64,000 nt of DNA, from NCBI GenBank assembly GCA_963774195.1, contig CAVZDY010000001.1:744001-808000 (forward strand). The letters run 5' to 3'. Below the pieces are notes generated by a model. That model was not told the origin of the DNA. It worked only from the letters and a program-made list of their open reading frames with translations, and made no database searches. How positions within the stretch are numbered: position 1 is the first letter of the stretch; every line of letters begins with the position of its first letter. Both the position numbers and the translations under genes were made by a program. This document shows, one piece after another, positions 8,441 to 17,578 of this stretch. This DNA comes from Roseiarcus sp963774195 (GTDB lineage: Bacteria > Pseudomonadota > Alphaproteobacteria > Rhizobiales > Beijerinckiaceae).

Positions 8441-9415
8441 ATGGGCACCAAACAACCAAGCTATGGGCTCGCTAAGCGCGGTGGCCGGCTCAGTCGCCTC
8501 GCGGCGTCGTCGGCCGCCTCGGTCGGGGCGCTGCTTTGCGCCTGCGTCGGGCTCACCGAGCCCTCCCTCGCCAATCCGGGGTCAGCCTCGGCCGCGAATG
8601 TTCACTACGGCCCGGATGCGGAGCAGGTATTCGACATCTGGACCCCGTCCTCGCCCAACGGGGCGACGCCGCTGGTGCTCATCTTCCACGGCGGCGGCTT
8701 CATCACCGGCGACAAGCATCCCTGCTACCCGAGGCTGGCCGACCGCCTGCTTGCGCGCGGGATCGCGATCGCCTGCGCGAATTATCGCCTGGCGCCGGGA
8801 GCGCAATATCCCTCGCAGATGCTCGACGGAGCGCGGGCGCTGAAGTGGCTTCGCCACAACCACGCGCAGTTCGGCGTCGACCCCGATCGCATCGCGCTGA
8901 TGGGCGCCTCGGCGGGCGGAGCGATGGCGCTGTGGCTCGGATTTCACGACGATCTCGCCAATGCCAGCGCCGCCGATCCAGTCGACCGCGAATCGACCCG
9001 CGTCGCCGCCGTCGTGACGTCGAATGCCCAGGCGACCTACGAACCGAACACGATCGAAAGCGAGTTCCACACCCGTCAGTTGCCGAAATTCCTCGCCGAA
9101 TTCTTCGGCGCCGGCGATGTCCAGAACCTGTGGGACGCAGGGTTCACCGCCCGCGAGCACGAGGCGTCGCCGATCGCCTACCTCCATGCCGGCGGGCCGC
9201 CGGTGCTGGCCTACTACACCACCGATTCGGATCTGCCGCCCAACAGCCCGCCCAACGCCTACATCCACAACCCGGCTCAGGGGCGCCTGCTGCAAAAGGT
9301 CGCGCAACAGCGCGGCGCCAGCCTGGAGTTCCACACTGCGCGGGACTACGACGGTTGGGACGGCTTCCTCGGCGCCGCGGCGGATTTTCTGGCCGGCAAG
9401 CTCGGCGGGCGCTGA
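8441..9415 (+). CDS. Exported alpha/beta-hydrolase (esterase/lipase family)
   Basis: A 324-residue protein. After a basic N-terminus there is a hydrophobic segment (residues 20-40, with Cys33/Cys35), probably an export signal or lipoprotein-like leader. The oxyanion motif HGGG is at residues 83-86 and the nucleophile elbow GASAGG places Ser at 158, as in carboxylesterases of the BD-FAE/HSL type. The C-terminal region has FHTARDYDGW, where a His could serve the triad. It is divergent from the glycosyltransferase at 8188, with a 252-base shared upstream region. A role in removing or adding acyl groups on a polysaccharide is inferred from neighbours. Confidence 0.82.
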   Translation: MGTKQPSYGLAKRGGRLSRLAASSAASVGALLCACVGLTEPSLANPGSASAANVHYGPDAEQVFDIWTPSSPNGATPLVLIFHGGGFITGDKHPCYPRLADRLLARGIAIACANYRLAPGAQYPSQMLDGARALKWLRHNHAQFGVDPDRIALMGASAGGAMALWLGFHDDLANASAADPVDRESTRVAAVVTSNAQATYEPNTIESEFHTRQLPKFLAEFFGAGDVQNLWDAGFTAREHEASPIAYLHAGGPPVLAYYTTDSDLPPNSPPNAYIHNPAQGRLLQKVAQQRGASLEFHTARDYDGWDGFLGAAADFLAGKLGGR

Positions 9416-9500
9416 GCTGCTTGTTCCTCTCAGGCCCTCGCAGCTATGATCGGTGGGCCATTGGGGGCAAACAGATTTCTAGCATAGCGGAAAACCAGGC

Positions 9501-10595
9501 ATGAACGCGAACCGCCCGGCGGCGACCTCGAAGGCGGCCGACAATTTCTATCGGCGTCAACCGGCCCGGGCGTTCTGGAAGCGCGTGGTGCAGGACGTCC
9601 ACCCGCTCGACATCGGCGAGTGGTACAAGCGCAAATACTCCATCTCCGGCAAGCGCATCGCCAGCGCCGGAAGCTGCTTTGCCCAGCACCTCGGCGCCGC
9701 CTTGCGGCAGAAGGGCTTCAACTACCTCGACGTCGAGCCGGCTCCGGGTTTTCTCAGGGCCGATCGCCATCAGGACTACGGCTACAACATCTATTCGGCG
9801 CGCTACGGCAACGTGTACACGTCGCGTCAGTTGCTGCAGTTGCTGCAGCGCGCGACGAAAGAGTTCGTCCCGCAAGACCAGGCGTGGCCGAAGGGGGGCG
9901 GCTTCGTCGATCCGTTCCGGCCGACGATCGAGCCGGATCCGCTTTCCAGCGTTGACGAAGTCGCGTTTTTCCAGCGCCGCCATTTGGGCGCGGTGACCCG
10001 TCTGTTGGAACAATGCGACGTCTTCGTCTTCACCCTCGGCCTGACGGAAACCTGGGAGGCCAAAGCGGATGGCGCGGTGTTTCCGGTCGCGCCGGGCGTG
10101 TCGGGCGGCCTTTACGATCCCGAGCGCTATCGGTTCCTGAATCTCACCTATCCCGACGTTGTCGCGGACATGGAGAGCTTCTTTACGCTTGCACGCGCGA
10201 TCAATCCCGAGATGCGGTTCTTGTTGACTGTCAGCCCGGTCCCGCTGATGGCGACGGCGACTGACGACCAGGTCGTCGTCGCGACGGTCTATTCGAAATC
10301 CGTCCTGCGCGCGGCGGCCGGCTTCCTCACGCAGAAATACGACTTCGTCGACTATTTTCCGTCCTACGAAATCATCTCCTCGCCGCCCATGCGGGGAATG
10401 TACTTCAACCCCGACATGCGGACGGCTTCTCCACACGGCGTCGAGCACGTCATGGCCCAGTTGTTCAAGGAGCACACGCCGCCTCCGCCGCCGCGCGCGA
10501 AGGAGGGACCCGGCCTCAAGCCGCGCGTTGTCGATCGCGAAAAGGCCAAATGTGACGAAGAGCTGCTGGCGGTGTTCGGGAATCAAGCGCGATGA
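9501..10595 (+). CDS. GSCFA-domain protein (SGNH-like), polysaccharide modification candidate
   Basis: A 364-residue protein with the family-defining GSCFA at residues 57-61 (Ser58 in the SGNH block I position), then YNIYSARYGNVYTSRQLLQLL and LTETWE with the usual block II/III spacing. GSCFA proteins belong to the SGNH hydrolase clan and occur in surface polysaccharide loci; their chemistry is largely unproven. No signal peptide is visible. It overlaps the next gene by four bases (ATGA at 10592), showing translational coupling with the SGNH-like gene. Confidence 0.88.
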   Translation: MNANRPAATSKAADNFYRRQPARAFWKRVVQDVHPLDIGEWYKRKYSISGKRIASAGSCFAQHLGAALRQKGFNYLDVEPAPGFLRADRHQDYGYNIYSARYGNVYTSRQLLQLLQRATKEFVPQDQAWPKGGGFVDPFRPTIEPDPLSSVDEVAFFQRRHLGAVTRLLEQCDVFVFTLGLTETWEAKADGAVFPVAPGVSGGLYDPERYRFLNLTYPDVVADMESFFTLARAINPEMRFLLTVSPVPLMATATDDQVVVATVYSKSVLRAAAGFLTQKYDFVDYFPSYEIISSPPMRGMYFNPDMRTASPHGVEHVMAQLFKEHTPPPPPRAKEGPGLKPRVVDREKAKCDEELLAVFGNQAR

Positions 10596-11318
10596 AGGTC
10601 ATCATCACGGGCGAATCGCACACCGCCGCGCTCTTCATGGGGCAGAAGCAAATCTTGAAAGAGGGGAGGAATTCCTCTTCAGGAAATCCTCATCCGTCCG
10701 CTCGGCGGCGGCCACCTCCTACGCGAGCCGTTCTTCGTCGATCAGGGCGACTACGCCGAAATCACCGAGCCGGAACTCCGTCGCAACTATGAGCGCCTGC
10801 CGCTGGCGGTCCAAAGCGACGAACGCATCGTCTACGGTCTTTGCGCCCCGCTCCATACCGCCCGCGTCTGGCGCGAGACGGATTGGCGCAGCTTCGCCCC
10901 GCTCGGCCACGAGGTCGAAGAGACGCCGATTTCGCCGGGAATGCTGCGGCGCGTCATTCTCGACGACCAACAGTACATTCTCGATCTGATCGATATTTTC
11001 GTTCGCACGAAGACCGAGGTCTTCGTGATCGAAGCGCCGCGACCGTTTCGCCATCACCCTGCGCTCAAGCAAATCCGGCCCGCGGTCGCCCTCGCGGTCG
11101 ATCGCGCCTACCGGGCCGTCATGCGCGCGGAATTCGCCGCCAGGTCAGTTCCCGTGGTCTCGGCGCCGGCCGCCACGATCGACGACAAGGGCTTCACCCG
11201 GGAGGAATACGGCCGGCCCAACGATCCGCACCACGGAAATATGCAATTCGGCCGGCTCATGATGCTGGAGATCGACAAGTTCGTAAGCGGTCTGACGAGC
11301 AAGCTCCCCCAGACTTAG
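10592..11318 (+). pseudogene. SGNH-like protein coupled to GSCFA, interrupted by one frameshift
   Basis: Starts at ATG 10592 with MKVIITGESHTAALFMGQ, where GESH resembles an SGNH block I. The frame breaks at the G-run 10663-10666. Removing one G restores LKEGGIPLQEILIRPLGGG and the frame then stays open through FFVDQGDYAEI, RRVILDDQQYILDL and DPHHGNMQFGRL (a D-x-H-like block V) to the stop at 11316-11318. That gives 241 residues. All three blocks keep alpha-proteobacterial codon use, so the break is recent or a sequence error. It is coupled to the GSCFA gene upstream and likely works on the same glycan. Confidence 0.7.
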
Positions 11319-11333
11319 GTTGCAGGGCTTGCG

Positions 11334-11362
11334 GCGGGCGGCCGTGCGCGAAAGCCGCCCGC
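11334..11362. terminator. Strong GC hairpin between convergent genes
   Basis: GCGGGCGGC (11334-11342) pairs with GCCGCCCGC (11354-11362) across an 11-base loop. It lies in the 57-base gap between the SGNH-like gene and the convergent L,D-transpeptidase gene. No T-run is present, so termination is inferred from position and stem strength. Confidence 0.5.
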
Positions 11363-11375
11363 GACAATGCCGACC

Positions 11376-11966
11376 TCAGCGCGTCACGACGACCTTGGCG
11401 CCGACGTGCGCGCGTCCGTAGAGATCGATCACGTCGTTGTTGGTCATGCGGATGCAGCCGGACGATACGGCCTGGCCGATCGTATCCGGCTCGTTGGAGC
11501 CGTGAATGCGATAGAGCGTTCCGGCGAGATAGAGCGCCCGCGCGCCGAGCGGATTTTCGATGCCGCCCGCCATGTGGCGAGGCAGATCGGGACGGCGGCG
11601 GAGCATTTGCGCCGGCGGCGTCCAATCCGGCCATTCCCGCTTGTAGCCGATGTGCGTCACACCCGCCCAGGTGAAGCCCGGGCGGCCAACGCCGATCCCG
11701 TACTTGAGCGCCTGATGGTCGGGCAGGACGAAATAAAGGCGGCGTTCGCTGGTGTTGATGATGATCGTTCCGGGCGCATAGGGCCCGTCGAACGCAACCG
11801 TCTGGCGCGGGATCGGGGAGGCGAGGGGTCGCGCGTCCTCGACATCCGGCGCCGGGTTAGGGTCCGCCTGCTGCGGAAATAGGAAGAAGGAGGAAGCCTG
11901 CGCAGAGACGGCGGAGAAGAGAAAGGCGGCCATGATCCCGGCCGGGAGGAGAGCGAAGGGGCGCAT
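11376..11966 (-). CDS. L,D-transpeptidase (YkuD/ErfK family)
   Basis: Periplasmic enzyme that makes 3-3 cross-links in peptidoglycan or attaches proteins to it. The 196-residue protein has a signal peptide (residues 1-24, ending AQA). The YkuD domain runs from about residue 65 (GTIIINTSERRLYFV) to the end. The catalytic motif is complete: His155 in YRIHGSNEP and Cys171 in SSGCIRM. The C-terminus KVVVTR is usual for short YkuD proteins. ATG 11966 is chosen because the in-frame extension to 12722 has no signal peptide and runs antisense into the mltB gene. Divergent from the transglycosylase gene. Confidence 0.92.
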   Translation of the reverse strand: MRPFALLPAGIMAAFLFSAVSAQASSFFLFPQQADPNPAPDVEDARPLASPIPRQTVAFDGPYAPGTIIINTSERRLYFVLPDHQALKYGIGVGRPGFTWAGVTHIGYKREWPDWTPPAQMLRRRPDLPRHMAGGIENPLGARALYLAGTLYRIHGSNEPDTIGQAVSSGCIRMTNNDVIDLYGRAHVGAKVVVTR

Positions 11967-12426
11967 GTCACAATCCCTTTTGATGAATCGATTGACCAAA
12001 TCGGGCCAGCAATCAGTCCCACGGGTGAATGACAAACTCATGAGCCGATCGGAGCCCGACCGCAACCTTCCGGGGAGGTTTTCGAGGCGACAACCGTGGG
12101 CTGGGTTAAGGCCTGCCGAACGCGCCGCAGCAAAAGCCTTCGCCGGTACCAAAACGTCCCGATAATGCCTGACGTGGGGCGATGTTCCCCCCGCGGCCAG
12201 TATCCTTACGGAGTACGACGCCGTCGACGCGGCGCGTATCCGTAGCGTCGTCGTCGGCGCGCTGTCGTTCGCGGTCGGCTCCAAGAAGAGGTCTTCGGCG
12301 TCTCGAAGCCGCCCGGCGAACTGGGACTGCCCTCGGCGGATTTGGCGGCGGCGGGGGCTTGACGATGGAGCCCGTCTTGGCAGAGTGAGGCTTTCCCGTA
12401 GCGAGCGAATCGCCGATGGTAGGGCT
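11967..12426. other. 460-base divergent intergenic region, no gene recognised
   Basis: Separates two divergent wall-enzyme genes and should hold both promoters. The first part (11967-12180) is less GC-rich than the coding DNA. Around 12200-12360 the sequence is Arg-codon rich in all frames, but no frame is open with a plausible start and family resemblance. I see no convincing hairpin terminator or RNA. Confidence 0.4.
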
Positions 12427-13593
12427 ATGAACCGGTCGCTTGCCCTTGTGGCGCTTGCGCTCGCCTTTGCGACACCCGCACGCGCCGATTTTGCATCCTG
12501 TGTTGCGTCAATTCGCGCCGAGGCGGCGAGCGCGGGCGTGTCGGCGGCGACGTTGGACGCCGCCTTCCACGAATTGCAGCCGGACCCGAAGGTCATCGAA
12601 TTCGAGACGAGCCAGCCCGAATACAAGACGCCGATCTGGGAATATATGGCCAGCCTCGTCGATGACGAGCGCGTCGTCGATGGCAAGGCGGCGATGGCGA
12701 AGAATGCGGCGACGCTCGCCAAGGCGGAGGCGCGCTTCGGCGTCGATCGTTACGTTCTGGCGGCGATCTGGGGCGTCGAATCCAATTACGGCCAGGACGC
12801 GGGTCAGCGCCCGCTGGTGCAGTCGCTGTCGACGCTCGCCTGCATGGGCTCGCAGCGGCCGACCTATTTCAAGAGCCAGTTGATCGCGACGCTGCAGATC
12901 GCCGACCGCGGCGACATTCCGCTCGATCGGCTGAACGGCTCCTGGGCGGGCGCGTTCGGGCAGACCCAGTTCATGCCCTCGGTCTTCCTCAAGCTCGCCG
13001 TCGATCTCGACGGCTCGGGGCGCGACATCGTCAATTCCTCAGCCGCCGCGCTCGGCTCGACCGCTAACTACCTCAAGCACTACGGCTGGACGACGGGCGA
13101 ACCCTGGGGTTTCGAGGTCAAGCTTCCCGAGGGCTATGCCGGGCCTTCCGGCCGCAAGGCGAAAAAGCCGATGTCGTACTGGGCTGAGCGCGGGATCGCG
13201 CGTATCGACGGGCGCCCGCTCGGGCAGGGCGAGGCCGGCCTGCTGCTGCCCGCCGGGGCGAACGGCCCCGCTTTCCTCGTTACCCGCAATTTCGATGTGA
13301 TCTACAGCTACAATTCCGCCAAATCCTACACGCTGGCGATCGGCATTCTGGCGCAGCGCCTCGCCGGCGGACCGGGAATCGAGACGCCCTGGCCGACAGA
13401 CGATCCCGGCCTGTCGCGCGCCGAAAAGCGAGAATTGCAGAGCCTGCTGATCAAGCGCGGCTACGATGTCGGCGAACCGAACGGCGCCATTGGCGCCAAG
13501 ACGAAGGCGGCGATCGCCGATTTCGAGGGCAGGAACGGCATGTCGCAGGACGGCCATCCGTCGACGAAAGTGCTGGAGGCGCTGCGGCGTTGA
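12427..13593 (+). CDS. Lytic murein transglycosylase, MltB family, with peptidoglycan-binding domain
   Basis: Periplasmic enzyme that cleaves MurNAc-GlcNAc bonds, forming 1,6-anhydro ends. The 388-residue protein has a signal peptide (MNRSLALVALALAFATPARA). The SLT_2/MltB domain follows: the catalytic Glu is E118 in IWGVESNYG, with GAFGQTQFMPS and YLKHYGW downstream. A C-terminal PG_binding_1 domain spans about residues 325-388 (LQSLLIKRGYDVG, GAIGAKTKAAI). ATG 12427 gives the signal peptide; an in-frame start at 12385 would spoil it. The signal lacks a lipobox, so the enzyme should be soluble in the periplasm. Confidence 0.93.
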   Translation: MNRSLALVALALAFATPARADFASCVASIRAEAASAGVSAATLDAAFHELQPDPKVIEFETSQPEYKTPIWEYMASLVDDERVVDGKAAMAKNAATLAKAEARFGVDRYVLAAIWGVESNYGQDAGQRPLVQSLSTLACMGSQRPTYFKSQLIATLQIADRGDIPLDRLNGSWAGAFGQTQFMPSVFLKLAVDLDGSGRDIVNSSAAALGSTANYLKHYGWTTGEPWGFEVKLPEGYAGPSGRKAKKPMSYWAERGIARIDGRPLGQGEAGLLLPAGANGPAFLVTRNFDVIYSYNSAKSYTLAIGILAQRLAGGPGIETPWPTDDPGLSRAEKRELQSLLIKRGYDVGEPNGAIGAKTKAAIADFEGRNGMSQDGHPSTKVLEALRR

Positions 13594-13679
13594 GCTGCTT
13601 CCCCCTCCCGACAAAGCGATTTGACAGCGCCTGTCGGATGGCGCACGTCCCCAAATCCAACCTCCGCCGGTAGGCCTTC

Positions 13680-15497
13680 ATGACTTCGCAGACCGCTTCG
13701 CAGCCCGTCAAAGTCGGGCCTGCCTCCGCTGCCCCCTTTCCTCGCGCCGAAGAGCGCCGCGTCAGTCTGCTTGTCCTTTGCGCGCTGGCCCTCGTCGTCG
13801 GGGTGATGACCGCGATCGGCGCGGTGGCGCTGCGCGCGCTCATCGGCCTCGTCCATAACCTCTTCTACGACGGCGTGCTGGCGTTCGGTTACGACGCCAA
13901 TGTGACCGAGGGGCCGAGCCGCTTGGGCGATCTCGTCTTCTTCTCGCCGATCGTCGGCGGCGTGATCGTCGTCTTTCTCGTGCTGCGCTTCGCGCCTGAG
14001 GCCAAGGGCCATGGCGTGCCCGAAGTGATGGACGCCATTTTCTACAAGCGCGGCGAGATTCGCTGGCAAGTCGCGGTCATCAAATCGCTCGCCTCGGCGC
14101 TCTCCATCGGCAGCGGCGCCGCTGTCGGGCGCGAGGGGCCGATCATCCAGATCGGCGCCGCGCTCGGTTCCGCCTTCTCGCAGGCGATCCGCCTCTCGAC
14201 CCAGCAGAGAATTACTTTGCTGGCCGCGGGCGCCGGCGCCGGCATCGCGGCGACCTTCAACACGCCGCTCGGCGGCGTTCTGTTCGCGGTGGAGATCCTG
14301 CTGCCGGAGGTCTCCAATCGTACGTTCCTGCCGGTGGTCATCGCGACCGGCGCGGCGACGACGATCGGCCGCTGGCTGATCGGGCCAGCCCCGGCTTTCG
14401 TCGTGCCGGAAATCTCCTTCTCGCTCGCCCAGTCGTTCCAGCCGATGGATGCGATCGCCTTCGTCCTCCTCGGCGCGCTCGTCGGCGTCGCGGCCTGGGC
14501 CTTCATTCGCATGCTGGTGTTCATGGAGGACGGCTTTCCCAAGCTGCCGGGCGGCCCTTACGTGCAAAACATCATCGGCATGGCGATCATCGGCGCGATG
14601 ATGGTCGGCCTCACCCGCGCTTTCGGCCATCCTTACATCGACGGCGTCGGCTATGGCGTCATCCAGCCGATCCTGAACGGCGGCATGACGGCAGCGGGCC
14701 TGATGGCCCTGCTGCTGATCCTTAAGATGGTCGCGACCAGCGTGAGCCTCGGCTGCGGCGCCTCGGGCGGCATCTTTTCCCCCTCGCTCTTCTTCGGGGC
14801 GACCCTCGGCGGGGCCTTCGCGGCTTTGGCGCAGGCGGTCCTGCCGCACACCGGGCTGACCATCCCCTCGGCGGCGATCGTCGGCATGGCGGCGATGGTC
14901 GGCGCTGGCACCGGCGGCGTGATGACGGCGATCGTCATGGTGTTCGAGATGACGCGCGACTACGCGATCATCGTTCCTGTCATCGTCGCCGTCGCGGTGG
15001 CGGCGGGCGTGCGCCGCGCTTTGATCGACGACACGATCTACACGATCAAGCTGCGCCACCGCGGCCACCGCATTCCGACCGACCGGCACATGAACCTCTA
15101 TCGCGTCAAGCAGGCGCAGGACGTCATGGAGCGCGACTTCATTGTCGCGGAGGCGGGCGCGACGCTGCATCAGGCGCTCGGCGCCGAGGAAGTCGGGGAC
15201 ACCCGTCCGATCATCGTCGCGCGGCAAGGGCACGTCGTCGGCCTCGTGCCGCCGCGCTCGGGCCTGTGGATCGAATCCCGTGATCGTCCGGACACGCTGA
15301 TCGACCGCTTCGCCGAACCCTACGTCCTCTGCCGCGACGAAGACCTCATGAGCCTCGTCCTCGATCGCCTGAAGCGCCACCGCAGCGGCGCGGCGATCGT
15401 CTTCGCCGGAACGAAGCGGCCGCGCGCGGCGGACGTCGTCGGCGTCGTCACGAAGCGCGCGGTCGCCGATGCGGTGATCGAGGGGTATGGAGAGTGA
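13680..15497 (+). CDS. ClC-family chloride channel/transporter with C-terminal CBS pair
   Basis: Inner-membrane anion-transport protein of 605 residues. The membrane domain (about 30-450) has the family motifs GHGVPEV (residues 110-116), GREGP (150-154, gating Glu152) and NTPLGGVLFAVEIL (194-207). The cytoplasmic tail (about 475-605) looks like a degenerate CBS-domain pair (DVMERDFIVAEAGATL, VVGVVTKRAV). Compared with E. coli ClcA, the proton-pathway Glu203 aligns with Ile206 and the selectivity Ser107 with His111. These changes suggest channel-like behaviour, which is inference. It stands alone, starting 86 bases after the transglycosylase gene. Confidence 0.92.
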   Translation: MTSQTASQPVKVGPASAAPFPRAEERRVSLLVLCALALVVGVMTAIGAVALRALIGLVHNLFYDGVLAFGYDANVTEGPSRLGDLVFFSPIVGGVIVVFLVLRFAPEAKGHGVPEVMDAIFYKRGEIRWQVAVIKSLASALSIGSGAAVGREGPIIQIGAALGSAFSQAIRLSTQQRITLLAAGAGAGIAATFNTPLGGVLFAVEILLPEVSNRTFLPVVIATGAATTIGRWLIGPAPAFVVPEISFSLAQSFQPMDAIAFVLLGALVGVAAWAFIRMLVFMEDGFPKLPGGPYVQNIIGMAIIGAMMVGLTRAFGHPYIDGVGYGVIQPILNGGMTAAGLMALLLILKMVATSVSLGCGASGGIFSPSLFFGATLGGAFAALAQAVLPHTGLTIPSAAIVGMAAMVGAGTGGVMTAIVMVFEMTRDYAIIVPVIVAVAVAAGVRRALIDDTIYTIKLRHRGHRIPTDRHMNLYRVKQAQDVMERDFIVAEAGATLHQALGAEEVGDTRPIIVARQGHVVGLVPPRSGLWIESRDRPDTLIDRFAEPYVLCRDEDLMSLVLDRLKRHRSGAAIVFAGTKRPRAADVVGVVTKRAVADAVIEGYGE

Positions 15498-15594
15498 GGG
15501 CAAAGCAAACGGCTCGGCGGGGATAGCGGCCCACCGATTGCCCCCGCCGCCCTCTCCCCGCTACAGTCTGTGCGAACAGGGAGGCCCGCCCGTC

Positions 15595-17223
15595 ATGATC
15601 CGCACCATCGCCACTCGGCCCTACGCCGACCAGAAGCCCGGCACCTCGGGCCTGCGCAAGAAGGTTCCCGTCTTCCAGCAGCGCAACTATGTCGAGAACT
15701 TTCTGCAGTCGATCTTCGACTCGCTCGATGGCTTCTCCGGCAAGACGCTGGTGATCGGCGGCGACGGCCGCTTCTATAATCGCGAGGCGATCCAGAAGGC
15801 GATCCGCATCGCGGTCGCCAACGGCTTCGGCCGCATCGTCGTCGGCCAGGGCGGCCTGATGTCGACGCCGGCGGTCTCCGCGCTCATTCGCGCGCTCGGC
15901 GCCTATGGCGGCATCATCCTCTCGGCGAGCCACAATCCCGGCGGCCCGGAGGGCGATTTTGGCATCAAGTACAACATCGGCAACGGCGGTCCGGCGCCGG
16001 AGAAGGTCACCGATGCGATCTTCGCGCGCACCAAGTCGATTACCGCCTATCGGACGATCGACGCCGACGACATCGACCTCGACAAGATCGGCGAAATTGA
16101 GCTCGAGGGGGCGAGCGTCGAGATCGTCGATCCGGTCGCCAACTATGCCGCGCTGATGCGCAGCCTGTTCGACTTCGAAGCGATCCGCGGCATGTTCGCG
16201 AATGGCTTCCGCATGCGCTTCGACGCGATGCACGCCATCACCGGCCCCTACGCTCACGCCATCCTCGAGGACGAACTCGGGGCAGGCAAGGGGACGGTGG
16301 TCAACGGAACGCCGCTGCCCGATTTCGGCGGCCATCATCCCGACCCGAACCTCACCTACGCCAAGGATCTCTACGATCTGATGATGTCGCCCGAGGCGCC
16401 CGACTTCGGCGCCGCGTCGGACGGCGACGGCGACCGCAATCTCATCATCGGCCGCGGCCTGTTCGTCACGCCCTCCGATTCGCTCGCGATGCTCGCCGCC
16501 AACGCGCATCTCGCGCCCGGCTATGCGAAAGGCCTCGCCGGCGTCGCGCGCTCCATGCCGACCAGCGCCGCCGCCGACCGCGTCGCCGCCAAGCTCGGCA
16601 TTGGCTCCTATGAGACCCCGACCGGCTGGAAGTTCTTCGGCAATCTGCTCGACGCCGGCCTCGCGACGATCTGCGGCGAGGAGAGCGCCGGCACCGGCTC
16701 GAACCATGTGCGCGAGAAGGACGGCCTCTGGGCGGTACTGCTGTGGCTCAACATTCTCGCCAAGCGCGGCGTCGCAGTCGCGGACCTGGCGCGCGAGCAT
16801 TGGGCGACCTATGGGCGCAACTACTACACGCGCCACGACTACGACGAAATCGATCTCGCCGCCGCCAACGGCCTGATGGACGCCCTGCGCGCCGCTTTGC
16901 CGACGCTGCCCGGCAAGAGCTTCGGCGCGCTCAAGGTCGAGGCCGCCGACGATTTCGCCTATCACGATCCGGTCGATGGCTCGGACACCAAGGGCCAGGG
17001 CGTTCGCGTGATGTTCGAAGGCGGCTCGCGCATCGTCTACCGCCTCTCCGGCACCGGCACGGTCGGGGCGACCCTGCGCGTCTACATCGAGCGCTACGTG
17101 CCGCCGGGCGGCGACCTCGCTGAGGACGCGCAGGCCGCGCTTGCCGATCTCATCGCGCTCTCCCGCTCGCTGGCCGAGATCGAGCAGCGCACCGGGCGCA
17201 AGGCGCCGAGCGTGGTGACCTAG
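15595..17223 (+). CDS. pgm: Phosphoglucomutase (alpha-D-glucose phosphate-specific)
   Basis: Interconverts glucose 1-phosphate and glucose 6-phosphate, feeding glycogen and nucleotide-sugar synthesis. The 542-residue length fits the family. The phosphoserine loop LSASHNPGG places the catalytic Ser at 112. The Mg-binding loop SDGDGDRN is near residue 280, the sugar-binding GEESAGT near 362, and the phosphate-binding RLSGTGT near 483. ATG 15595 begins with MIRTIATRPYADQKPGTSG, the usual N-terminus; the in-frame ATG at 15487 lies inside the ClC gene and adds a Pro-rich stretch. Confidence 0.95.
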   Translation: MIRTIATRPYADQKPGTSGLRKKVPVFQQRNYVENFLQSIFDSLDGFSGKTLVIGGDGRFYNREAIQKAIRIAVANGFGRIVVGQGGLMSTPAVSALIRALGAYGGIILSASHNPGGPEGDFGIKYNIGNGGPAPEKVTDAIFARTKSITAYRTIDADDIDLDKIGEIELEGASVEIVDPVANYAALMRSLFDFEAIRGMFANGFRMRFDAMHAITGPYAHAILEDELGAGKGTVVNGTPLPDFGGHHPDPNLTYAKDLYDLMMSPEAPDFGAASDGDGDRNLIIGRGLFVTPSDSLAMLAANAHLAPGYAKGLAGVARSMPTSAAADRVAAKLGIGSYETPTGWKFFGNLLDAGLATICGEESAGTGSNHVREKDGLWAVLLWLNILAKRGVAVADLAREHWATYGRNYYTRHDYDEIDLAAANGLMDALRAALPTLPGKSFGALKVEAADDFAYHDPVDGSDTKGQGVRVMFEGGSRIVYRLSGTGTVGATLRVYIERYVPPGGDLAEDAQAALADLIALSRSLAEIEQRTGRKAPSVVT

Positions 17224-17372
17224 CATCCAAGGTGCTTCGCCCCATTCTGTCATAGCCGGCTTGCTCCCGGCCACCTGTGCAGCGCCGGCTGCTTCGGGGG
17301 GCGGACAGTTCGAGCAACTCCCTTCCCCGAGGGACGTAGGGATGCGCGGACTCCTTGAACCCTTGCTCGTGT

Positions 17373-17382
17373 GTATTTATAC
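17373..17382. promoter_or_regulatory. Possible operator upstream of hicA
   Basis: GTATTTATAC is a short perfect inverted repeat (GTAT-TT-ATAC) three bases before the hicA start, in an AT-rich pocket that could also serve as a -10 region. HicB-type antitoxins bind their own promoter through a DNA-binding domain, so autoregulation here is plausible. The repeat is short and could be chance. Confidence 0.3.
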
Positions 17383-17384
17383 TC

Positions 17385-17573
17385 ATGAATAGCCGCGAGC
17401 TCGTCCGCGTTCTCGAAGCCAACGGTTGGCGGAAGGTTGCTCAGAAGGGCAGTCACGTTCAGTTCAAGCATCCTGACAAGCCCGGCCGCGTGACTGTTCC
17501 CCATCCGAAAAAGGACCTTCCTTTGGGGACGCTTCGGAGCATCGAGAAGCAGGCAGGACTTAAGTTGGGTTGA
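17385..17573 (+). CDS. hicA: HicA-family toxin (mRNA interferase)
   Basis: A 62-residue double-stranded-RNA-binding-fold toxin that cleaves mRNA without ribosomes. It shows the family pattern: MNSRELVRVLEANGWRKV, then QKGSHVQFKHP, where the Gly-Ser-His places the catalytic His, then VTVPHPKKDLPLGTLRSI and a terminal AGLKLG. ATG 17385 gives the usual length; an upstream in-frame ATG at 17355 adds ten unrelated residues. hicB follows five bases later, the normal toxin-then-antitoxin order. Confidence 0.92.
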   Translation: MNSRELVRVLEANGWRKVAQKGSHVQFKHPDKPGRVTVPHPKKDLPLGTLRSIEKQAGLKLG

Positions 17574-17578
17574 CCGCA

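Noticed and set aside
12182..12388. Plus-strand frame of 68 residues between the wall enzymes
   Set aside because: Arg/Ser-rich low-complexity product with no family match; likely noncoding.
13461..15503. 680-residue antisense frame opposite the ClC gene
   Set aside because: Rich in Arg, His, Asp and Ala, a typical shadow of a GC-rich gene; no start context or family resemblance.
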